64,000 bases of DNA from positions 558,001 to 622,000 of the forward strand of contig VNKQ01000016.1 of the NCBI GenBank assembly GCA_016508695.1. The letters run 5' to 3'. Under the pieces are notes generated by a model. That model had not been told where the DNA came from and made no database searches. It worked only from the letters and a program-made list of their open reading frames with translations. The DNA comes from Hyphodiscus hymeniophilus (Eukaryota > Ascomycota > Leotiomycetes > Helotiales > Hyphodiscaceae). Position 1 is the first letter of the stretch. The number at the start of each line of letters is the position of its first letter. A program made the translations under genes and the position numbers. Shown here piece by piece: positions 49,906 to 59,318 of the stretch.

Positions 49906-52108
49906 TATAGGATCTAAAGTATTAATTATATAGAAGTATCGATTAATTAGCGCCTAGTAGGTAGATATTAGACGGATCTCTAAGAATTAAACTAAGTATT
50001 TAATTAATATAATTAAGGATTAGAGATTAGTAATTAAATATTTTCTAGATATTAATAGAATTTATTAAGATTTTAGCTAAATATTATTAGGATTAGATAG
50101 ATTAATAGTATATTTAATAAGATACTAGTAAGACTATTATAAAATTCTATATAAATACTAATAGGATTAACTAAAAGAACTAAGTAAAGTTTTCTATACT
50201 TTAAAGTTATAATATAATAAGACAATATAATTAATAATTATATATTTTATTTTACAAGTTATTTATTTTATAGTTAAGGGAATTTAGTAAATTAATACTT
50301 ATTCGGGTATTATCGCTAAGTTACTCTAATATAAAAAAAAGAGAATAAAAATATATTATAAAAGACTATTTAGTATTTCCCTTAAATTACTAATAGATTA
50401 TTCGCTACCTTAACTACTTAGACTACGTATAGCATTTATATAAGTAATAAAGGCTTAAGTAAGTATTACTTGCTTACTAGTCTTCGAACTAGTAAAATTA
50501 AAAGAAAGAGTTCTAATATAATGAGAAATAAGACTTTAATTATTATTATTATCCTTATATCGACGAGTACTAATATCTAAAGCGCGATTAATAAAATTAA
50601 TAAAATTACTAATCTTTAGTATAGTCTAAATAATAATCTTTAATTACTTTATTTTCTATATAAGAATTAATATTAATTAAATAAAAACTTTATATTTAAT
50701 ATACTTTTCGATTAAAACTCTAGCTAGCTTTCTAATAGTAATACTTAATATAAAATAGCTAAGTATATAAAAGAATACTAGTAAAGATCGGAACGCAAGA
50801 GTATATATAGTATTAGTAATACCGATTATTATATAATATAATAGAATTCTTAAAGTAACGACTATTAGATTTTCTAGTTATTAAAAAAGACAAATAACTA
50901 AGGCAAGGCTAATCTCGCCAAGTATTAAGACTATAAGTAAGACTACGAGAATAACGAGAAAGAGTATTCGGAATATAATTGTCTAAAATATAATCGTTTA
51001 AAATAAAAGAACAAAGACTAAAGTAAGTAATTTAATTATATAAGTAGTAAATAAGACTATTATCTAGACGAGTAATAAGAATAAGAGTTAGTATAAGTAA
51101 TAAGTATAAAAGCTAGCGATAGTAATTACGTAACTTAGTAAAAGACAAAATTAGATTATCTTTATCTTTTTTATTTTTATTTTCTCTAGCTTTGTCTTCT
51201 TTATCTTTTTCTTCTTTATTATTATTATTATTATTATTACAATTATTATTATTATAGCAATTATTAGTAAAAGGAAGGGGAGATCGGAAGAAATCGTTAG
51301 ATTTGGTAATAAAAGAATTAATAAGTGTCTTTACTTGCTTTTCTTTAAAGCCCTATTTAATAAAGAGATTAGCTATACTAATTATCGAATATAAAGTAAC
51401 AATTAGATAAAGCTTAGGAATTAAACCTAGAATTTAGACGAAGGTAATCGACTACTTAAGCTTTTACTCGTGCTATTACTTAAAGTATTACTTATATTAA
51501 TAATTAATAAGAAGATAAAAGAGCTATTAATAAAATAGTAATAGTATATTATTATAGTAGTATTAAAAGTTAACGTTATTATTTATTATTATTATTAGAG
51601 GTTAAAAGGTTGCGAGATCGCGATTTTATACTTATAGCTTAATTAGTTACGCGCCTATTAGTGCGGTTAAAAGCGTGTTAAGTCACTAGATTAATTAAGG
51701 TAGCTATAGAGATTAAACGATATATAAAGTTTATATTATTTATATTATTTGCGTTATTTATATTATTTATAAGACTAAGAGATAAAAGAGATATTAGTTA
51801 AAACTAATTATAATACTAGTTACTATTAAGTATAAGATCTTTAATTAAATTAATTATATTAAATAATTAAATAAAGTAAACGCTAATATTTACAAATCGA
51901 AATCTATATAAATATAAAGTATAAGAAACTCACTTGTAAGCTATATAAGTAAATACACGCTATATCTTATAATCGACTTTAAATATAAGTATATATTCTA
52001 ATATATCGAATTAAAGCTATTTAAGGAATATAAGGGATTAGGGATTGCAAAATAATAGTTGTTATAAAATAGAAGGTCTTTAGACTTCTCTATAATAATC
52101 AGGGGATA
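49906..52108. other. Unexplained 2.2-kb segment between pol end and 3' LTR
   Basis: Sequence resembling the usual C-terminus of a fungal Copia polyprotein ends near 49905. The following 2.2 kb before the 3' LTR is far longer than the usual short polypurine/UTR segment. It is AT-rich, holds no long frame, and contains a purine-rich GGGGATA just before the LTR. It may be an extra degraded ORF, possibly antisense, or another nested element. I recognise no domain. Confidence 0.5.
51217..51255. repeat. ATT trinucleotide microsatellite
   Basis: Near-perfect run of ATT units, broken once by a CAA, within the 3' non-pol part of the Copia element. Confidence 0.85.
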
Positions 52109-52376
52109 TATTATAAAATTAAGGCTTAACTAATCTTATAATTATAGAATATTTAATTATACTCGTTAAATATTTAATTACGTCGTATAATTACTTAAGC
52201 TCTATTTAAGTACTTATTTCGCTAAGCTCTACGAGAGTAATTTAATACTTAAGAAAAGACTTACTTCTTCTTTTTCTTTCTTTAGACTAAATAATACTTA
52301 ATATACGCTTATTCGAGTAGTCTTTTCTTACAAACCCCCTTTCTTCTTAAAGATTAGACCGATTATCTACGCGATA
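52109..52376 (+). repeat. 3' LTR of the Copia element
   Basis: Begins TATTATAAAATTAAGG (TG to TA and CA to TA relative to the 5' LTR) and ends GCGATA, followed by the ACTTT duplication. It is 268 bp, identical in length to the 5' LTR. Confidence 0.88.
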
Positions 52377-52559
52377 ACTTTTCCCTTATATATATATAGG
52401 CAAAGTTAAGAATAATAAAGATATATTAATATTTGGCAAAGTATATAGTTTAGCCTTACTTGTATATATAAATTACTATAGTTAAGCGAGGATATTAGAT
52501 ATACCCCCGAAAAGTTATTTTAATCGGGAGGTGAGTTATTATAGCTCGACCCTAGAAAA

Positions 52560-53440
52560 ACTCTAGATAAGCCGGGTAAATATCGGGTAAACTTTAAGCT
52601 AGTTTTTAAGATCTCTAATAAAAAAGTTAAGTTTTAAGAAATTCGCTAAAGCTTTAATTCTATTGATATCTATACTAAAAAATAAGAAAAATAAAAACTC
52701 ACGTGATCTAGGACGACATTATTATATGGGCGGCTATTACTCGCTCATTTATTAATATTATTAAGATGGAAAAGGACTTAAGTATAGAAATATATATATA
52801 TATAGTACTTATTAGTTGCAAGCTCGGTAATCAAAGCGAGTTCAGACTAAACCTAACTCGACTTCAAACCAGGTTCAACCTTTTTTAAAACTAGGTTTGA
52901 CTTCTTCTTAAACTAGGTTTAAACTAGGTACTTATTGTTTATAGGCTTAGTAATCGAATCGAGTTTGAACTAAATCTAACTCGAGTTCAAACCAGGTTCA
53001 AACCGGATTCAATTTTTCTCAAACTAGGTTCAAACTTTTTTTAACCTAGGTTTAACTTTTACTCAAATTAGTGATAAATCGATTCGGCCTAGAACTCAAA
53101 TCCGACTTAAGCCTGATTAGAACTAGGCTTAAACCACTATAATAATAATTATTTTTTTACTAAGTACTTTTCTATATTAATAGGAGTAATTAAGCGAGTA
53201 TTAGCCGCCCATAAAATAAGGTCGGCCTAAATCACGTGATTTTACTATTTTTAAATTTTCAGCATAGATTTTAAGCGAGCTTGAGCTTAAGCGAAGCTCT
53301 TAAACCTTAAAAATTAAGCGAAACCTTAAATTTGTAGTCTTATAACTATCCGGCCTAGCCAAAGTTTAGCCGAAGTTTAGCCAGCTAACTAAGCACTATT
53401 AATAGGTGATTTTATAAGATTAGGCTTAAACTAGTCTTAA
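52560..53440. repeat. Fold-back element with CACGTGA-containing arms
   Basis: A left arm at about 52699-52744 (CTCACGTGATCTAGGACGAC..., GGGCGGCTATTACTCGC) is an imperfect reverse complement of the right arm at 53194-53240 (GCGAGTATTAGCCGCCC..., AATCACGTGATT). The region between is a stack of AACTCGAGTTCAAACC / AAACTAGGTTCAAAC short repeats in both orientations. Outer sequences rich in AGCCGGG-like units also pair. Related copies lie at 53.87-54.48 kb and 61.81-62.6 kb. No coding potential; boundaries approximate. Confidence 0.55.
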
Positions 53441-53515
53441 ACTTTTACTTAAAAGCCAACTCTAGTCCAAACTAAACCCAACTCGAGCTCAAACCCGATT
53501 TAATCCTTTTAAAAA

Positions 53516-53864
53516 GGGTTAAGCTATTTTAACTCTACTCCCGGCTACTTCAACTCTTAGGGGGTACACCTAGAAACACACGTGCCTATAGATACTTTCT
53601 CTACCAAGACATAATAGATTAGGGTTAATAGTTAGGGTTAGTAGTTAGGGGTTAGTTCTATGGGTTAGGGGGCGGTGAGAGCCCCCCGTATAGGGACATC
53701 TTTTTTATTTATATTATTCCTTATAATTATATTTGGTTATATTTTAAGTAGAATATTAAATGTAATTATAACAGTTTTGATATTCCCGCACGGGCGCAAA
53801 CTAATTACCCGTACCACCGTGTATATAACTAGTAAGGACTAGTGGATTTAAAGTAGCTTAACCC
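53516..53864 (+). mobile_element. 349-bp MITE with telomere-like tract and TSD TTTAAAAA
   Basis: The left end GGGTTAAGCTATTTTAACTC and right end AAAGTAGCTTAACCC are imperfect inverted repeats. The 8-bp direct repeat TTTAAAAA flanks at 53508-53515 and 53865-53872. At 53628-53680 several TTAGGG-type units occur in a roughly 13-bp periodic pattern (TTAGGGTTAATAG, TTAGGGTTAGTAG). A CCCGCACGGGCG palindrome lies near 53789. It is the same family as 43264-43635, in the opposite orientation. Confidence 0.88.
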
Positions 53865-53872
53865 TTTAAAAA

Positions 53873-54480
53873 ACTCAAAGCTGATTTAAACCTGACTTAA
53901 ATTGGTTTTTAAGCTCGATCTGATTACTAAGCATTCCGCTTATAAGTAGGCTTAACTTTTACTTAAATTAGTGATAAATCGGTTTAGCCTAAAACTTAAC
54001 CCTAGCTCAACCCTAACTTAAGCCCAATTGGCCTAGGTTTAGACTGATATAAAAAAAACAAATTTATTATTTTAGTTTTTTTCTTTATTAACATTATTCA
54101 GAATTAAGCGAGTAATAACCGCCTATATAATAATATTAGCTCGAATCACGTGATTTTATCACTTTTAACTTTTTAATATATTTATTAAATAAGCTGAAGC
54201 TTAAGTGAATTTTCATAAACTTTAAACTTTTAAGTAAAATTTTAAATTAAGTCTAGAATTTACTTAAACCTTAGCTAAAGTTTACTTAGCTTACTTAATA
54301 TTTATTCAGCTTACTTAGAGTTTATTAAAGTTTACTTAGCTTACTTAAAGTTTATTCAAAGTTTTATTAATAAGTAATTTTATAAAATTAATTTTAAACT
54401 AATCTTAAACTACTAAGCTTAAATTTTTACTTAAAATCTAATCTAATTTAAATTAAACTAACTTAAGCTTAAACCCAATT
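53873..54480. repeat. Second, more RIP-degraded fold-back repeat copy
   Basis: Contains the same AATCACGTGATT core (54143-54154) preceded by GCGAGTAATAACCGCC, and AAACTTGAC/AAACCTGA-type short repeats. At 54256-54360 an array of TTTACTTAGCTTACTTAAAG-like units corresponds to the GC-richer TTTACCCGG/TTTAGCCGG array at 62251-62340. Together with 52.56-53.44 kb it may be one element split by the 53516 MITE. Confidence 0.5.
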
Positions 54481-54483
54481 TAA

Positions 54484-55690
54484 GGGTTAAGCTATTTCAA
54501 CTCCACTCCCGGCTACTTTAATTCTTAGGGGGTACACTTAGAAATGGGACGAGCTATTTCAACTCTAATGCCGGCTATTTTAACTCTTCGGGGGTATACT
54601 TAGTAAACTCGCTTCCCTATACTATTTTGTATATAAGGGCAAGTATAATTTATATTACTTGTCAAAATCAATATATCCTTATTAACTTATAACCTTTAGA
54701 GAAAATACTCTTAGAGTATACTAAGTTACTTGCGAGTAGTCCCCCTCCCCTTAGTTATTAGTATATAATTCGATAGTTACTTGGCCTACTTTGTTTTTAT
54801 ATAATATAAGAGTATAAATCTAACAAAAGAGTAATCTTACTAACTAATATATATCGTTACTAGTATTATAATAAGCTTATAATTAATACTCTTAATTCCT
54901 TTCTTATACTAGAGGTTTTAAGACTAATTTTTAACTTTATATATATATAAGAGAAAAGTAAACTCTATAATATATTAAGAGAAGTATTATATATTATTAA
55001 ATCAAGTACTCGATAACTACTTTTAGCCTTTAAACTCTCCCCTTCTTTATTTTTTGCGATCTTTAAGCGACTTAAGTTTCTTATTAAACTAATAATTATT
55101 ATTTATTCTAAACTAAATTAAAATAGTTTTATTACTTTTATAATAATATAAATAATAAAGAAGTATATTATTTAATATAAGCTAAGTATAAAAAGGGAAA
55201 TAAGTTATATAGGGGAGATCTCTTTTATATATAAAGACAATTACTTTAAAAATATAATAATTATTATAAGAGATATATTATAAAAGAAAGTAATATAAGA
55301 GGTTAAAGTTATAATAATAAAACCTTTTAAGAGTTATATATAAGATAATAAGTATAAGTTAAATCTAGATTATAATTTTAATAAGTTAATATAATAGTAT
55401 ATATTATATACTTTTATATATATATAAATTTATATAGTAAGTAAAGCTTACTAGATATATATAAGTATAAAAACAATCTAAGACTAATAGAGTTAAAATA
55501 GCCGGTATTAGAGTTAAAATAGCTCGTCCCTTAGAAATATATATACCTAGAAATACTTTCTTTACCAAAACATAATAAGTTAGGGTTAATAGTAAGTGTT
55601 AATAGTTAGAGTTAGTAATTAGGGGTTAATTCTGGGGGTTAGGGGGCGGTAAGAGCCCCCTATATAAGGATGTCTTTTTTATTTGTATTA
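54484..55690 (+). mobile_element. Short TIR element of the telomere-motif family, split by an insertion
   Basis: The left part 54484-54545 (GGGTTAAGCTATTTCAACTC... GGGGGTACACTTAGAAAT) continues at 55539-55690 (ACCTAGAAATACTTTCTTTA..., GTTAGGG-like units, GGGGGTTAGGGGGCGG). This matches 53516-53864 in order. The gap is filled by the element 54546-55530. The copy's right end is lost where an unrelated sequence begins near 55,698. Confidence 0.7.
54546..55530 (+). mobile_element. 985-bp hAT-like TIR element with TSD TTAGAAAT
   Basis: The ends GGGACGAGCTATTTCAACTC and GAGTTAAAATAGCTCGTCCC are inverted repeats of about 40 bp in which the half-motif GCTATTTYAACTC occurs twice. TTAGAAAT flanks at 54538-54545 and 55531-55538. 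The interior is colinear with both ends of the 2.5-kb copy at 59319-61810 but lacks its middle, as in internally deleted non-autonomous derivatives. No coding capacity. Confidence 0.88.
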
Positions 55691-56361
55691 TTCCTTATAA
55701 TTAGGCTTCGGAATAAGGCCCCGTAGGTTAGGGTTTTAACCTATTAAACCTACCCCATGGGTCCCTAACCCATAGGGTAAGTTTTGAGGATCTACCTAAC
55801 CCTACGTTATAAGGAGCTAAGGCCCCGATTATCTAATATTATATGTATAATAATATTATTTTTAAAAAACAATAATAATTATAGAATTAATCTTTTATAT
55901 TAATCTTTATAATAATTGTAATAAAGATTAATATCGATTCTTTAGATTATTATATAAGAACTTAAGTTATAAGAAAAATTATTAATTACTTTGTTTTATA
56001 TAGCTAAAAAAGCTATTTAATTATGTATCACATTAATATTATAAGTAGCTTGCCCTTATAAACTCTAATCCTTAAACTCTGGAAAGATCTTAATTATTAG
56101 ATTTATTCTAATATATTATATTTTGTCATTTGATATCTTATCGCTTAAAGTAGTTTGATATCCTTCTAGTAAATAATAATACATTAAGCGTAAATAATAA
56201 TAAGATTAGTAACTATATTTAGAATAATATAATAATTAATATAAAATAAATATATATATACTTAAACTTAATAACTAATATAAACTTAATAGCTTCTTAG
56301 ATATACTTAAGAGTACTGCGCTAAATACGAAGATTGCCTTTAATATTATTTATAATCTCTT
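55691..56361. other. Island of less AT-rich sequence with inverted CCTAACC motifs
   Basis: At about 55700-55830 the sequence has inverted GGTTAGGG / CCTAACCC motifs and repeated GGCCCC blocks (AAGGCCCCGTAGGTTAGGG, ACCTAACCCTACG, AAGGCCCCG). This stretch is clearly richer in G and C than its surroundings. It replaces the expected right end of the split short element, so it may be the end of a further element. The rest to 56361 is plain AT-rich DNA. No gene. Confidence 0.45.
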
Positions 56362-59318
56362 TATTACAAAATTAAGGCTTAACTAATCTTATAGTTATAG
56401 AATATCTAATTATACTTATTAAATATCTAATTATATTATATAATTACCTAAGCTTTATCTAAGTACTTATTTCGCTAAGCTTTATAAGAGTAATTTAATA
56501 CTTAAAAGAAGACTTACTTTTTTTTCTTCTTTTTTTAAACTAGATAATACTTAATATATATTTATTCGAGTAGTCTTTTCTTATAAACTCTTTCTTTTTA
56601 AAGATTAAACTAATTATTTATATAATAGTTATAAGCCTGGTTTATATAATACTTAGGGATTATTTATTTTAAGAAGTATATTATAATATATTATTATACG
56701 AGTAAATTTAAGTATATAGCTTCGCTTATTAAAATAAACAAGCTAACTCTTACTAACTCTTTAAGAAGAATAACCCTTATATTAAGGTTTTCTCTAATTA
56801 AAATAATAACTAATTATTTAATTTATTTTATATATAATTACTTAAAAGTCTTTAAGTAAAGTATTAACTATTTTATAATATATTTACTTTATATAATATA
56901 GCGATTTTAGTCGATATCTAATTAAAGACTTAATTAAAGTAACTAGAATAATACTCTTCTTTTTATTATAATATAAGATTACTTAGTATTTTAAAATATA
57001 TAAATCTAATAGTTTTAAGTATTTTAATATACTTTACGCTCCCTTTAAAGGCAATAAGATTAAAGCAAATAATTAAAGAGCTAAATATAGTCTAGTAATT
57101 TAAGTAAATTAAGTTCGATTTTATAAAAGTAATAAAGGCAAAATAAGATTATATTAAAATTGCAAATCGAATACGTAATAAGACTCTAATAATCTTTAAA
57201 AGAACGCTTTTTACTCTAAAAGAAGTAAATCTTAGACTAGAACTAGTTATTTCTTTTAAACCGATTATTATTATTATAATATATAATAATATTTAGGGTT
57301 AATATTAAGCTTACTTTAAGTCGGTTATATAAAAGTATAAAGAATAAAATAAATAATTATAGGATCTTTTAATAATCTCTAACTAAGTAAATTTATTTAT
57401 TAATAAAGAAATATTATAAGTAATTAAAACTAGATTAATACTTAGTAATAATATAAGCTTATAATTTCTTTTAATTAAACTTAAGAATTATATAGCTTTA
57501 ATAAAAAGAACCTTTATAACTATAGCTTAATAAACCTATTAAAAAGTTTTAAAGGAAAGTTAAAAAAGCTCGACTAATTACTTTAAATAGTTTTTAAAGT
57601 AAGAGAATACGTTAATTATTACTCGCGTATATAAACTTTTAAATATTAAGCTAGGCTACCTCTTAGTTACTAATTTTTTAAAAGTAATTAAAAAAATACT
57701 CTTAGAGTTTATTTATAATTAAATAAGTAAGGTAATTATAATTTAAGAAATAAAAAAGGTAATTATTAATATTAATATCTTAAAACGACTCTTTTTAGCT
57801 TACTTATATAAGTAATTACTAAATATAAAATTAATAAAATCTCGTTTAGTAATAACTATTCTTAAAAGTTCTTTAAAATAAGATTAATTATTAAATCCCT
57901 TTAAATATAATTATTTATACCTCTTAAAAGGTAAAAAGTATTTTTAAAAACTAAAGTCTTATAAATACTTAAAAGTAGCAATTACTAAAATAATTAATTA
58001 TAAGTTTAAAACTAAGCTTAGTAATCCTAAAAAAAATAAAATTAAAAATCGAGTAAAAAGTAATTATTAGAAATAACTAATTAAAAAGAAAAAGTAAAAG
58101 TAATACCTTAATAAGATATTAAACTCGAAGAAATAATAAAGTAAGTACTTAAATAAAGTTAACTATATAATTATTAATTTAGACTTACTTAAAAAAGCGG
58201 GTTATAAGATTTATTCGACTTTTAATTCTCTAAAAAAATACTTACTTTTTAATAATATACTTTTCGATAATTGCGAATTAATATATTTAGTTAATATAAA
58301 GAACTTACTTAAGCCTAATTCCTTTGTTCTTTCGATTAATAATAATATAATTAAAATCGGTTCGAGTACTTTCTTAATTATTAAAAAAAGTACTCGAGTA
58401 ATTAAAAATCTCTTTAATAGGCTAAAAAGACTTTATATATCTAATCTTACTCTTTTAAATATAGCTATAATTAATAGTTTTTATATAAATATTATTTTAA
58501 AAGCTTAAATACTTAAAGTAAGGGTTTAGTTTTATAGTTTTAATTATTTATTAAAATATAAGAGTATTAATTCTAACGTTATTATACTTAATATAAAACG
58601 TAAATTTAACTTAGTTTTCTTTAAATATAAGTTACTTACCTTTTGCTTAGGTTTTCTCCTTATAATTCTAATATATATAAGACTAGTAATAATATACTTA
58701 ATAATTAAATAATAACTAAAGAAGTCGTTTAAACAATTAAGAGATTACTTAAAACCCTAGAGCGATTTAACTAAGCTTTAGTATTAATAAGTAGAATACT
58801 TTAAACTAAAGGTCCTCGAGTTACTTATAAAAGCGGCTAGAAATGTAATTATTAAAGAAATACTAATTATATATTATAAAACTTATACTCTTATATTAGC
58901 TAAAAAGCAAATCTCTTATTAAGTATTATACTTTAAATCGCTAAGACTATTTTAGAGAATTATTTGGGATCTCTTTAATTTCCTTAGAATATATAATAGT
59001 ATTAACTAGATTTTACTAATTAAAGACGAGTTTAGTAAAAAGTATTAGGGATTTATACTTATAGAAAAACGCGGGATTATAATTATAAACTTAATCTCTT
59101 ATTTTAATATATAAGTAAAACGCTAATTTAGACTATTAATTTATAAGATTAAAAGTAATTAAGATACTTTAGTAATCTCTCTTTTTAATATAATAGATTT
59201 TAAGCGATAAGCTAATATAAAAGAAATTAATATAGAATTAATACTAGTATATACTTACAAGCCTACTAATATAATCGAGAAAGCTAAGAGAGATATAATC
59301 GAGAAATCGATTAAAATA
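56362..59318 (+). mobile_element. Truncated second copy of the Copia element (LTR to integrase)
   Basis: Begins with a 266-bp LTR (56362-56627, TATTACAAAATTAAGG to ATAATA). It runs colinear with 44058-47018 through the gag-like and integrase-like parts, ending at GATTAAAATA where the 2.5-kb TIR element starts. The rest of the element, including its 3' LTR, is absent, so its TSD cannot be tested. The two Copia copies differ mainly by transitions, consistent with RIP acting on both. Confidence 0.85.

Larger units (their letters stand above)
44058..52376 (+). mobile_element. Full-length RIP-inactivated Ty1/Copia LTR retrotransposon
   Basis: Two 268-bp LTRs (44058-44325, 52109-52376) with TG...CA-type ends now partly TA, and a 5-bp TSD ACTTT (44053-44057, 52377-52381), bound 8.3 kb. 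Reading the plus strand through RIP stops gives Copia landmarks in Copia order. Integrase-like sequence lies about 46620-47200. Reverse transcriptase lies about 48600-49060, with a YxDD-equivalent block after a CLFYN-like stretch. RNase H lies about 49330-49650. Integrase before reverse transcriptase distinguishes Copia from Gypsy. The polyprotein frame is broken by dozens of stops, so the copy is dead. About 2.2 kb of unexplained sequence lies between the RNase H end and the 3' LTR. No restored protein was derived. Confidence 0.88.
42207..52552. mobile_element. Outer TIR element split by nested insertions
   Basis: The left end GGGACGGGCTATAACAACTT and the right end near 52530-52552 (GTTATTATAGCTCGACCC) are inverted relatives. 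The sequence 42250-42719, then 44003-44057, then 52382-52500 reads as one interrupted element when the insertions at 42728-43994 and 44058-52376 are removed. The joined order matches the uninterrupted region around 59350-59910. Without the insertions it would be about 0.75 kb. The flanks TAGTTTTA and TAGAAAAA do not form a clean TSD, so the outer boundaries are tentative. Confidence 0.6.

Noticed and set aside
42199..52560. TAGTTTTA / TAGAAAAA as a target-site duplication of the outer TIR element
   Set aside because: Only the first three bases and the last agree and the differences are transversions, which RIP does not produce; no TSD claimed.
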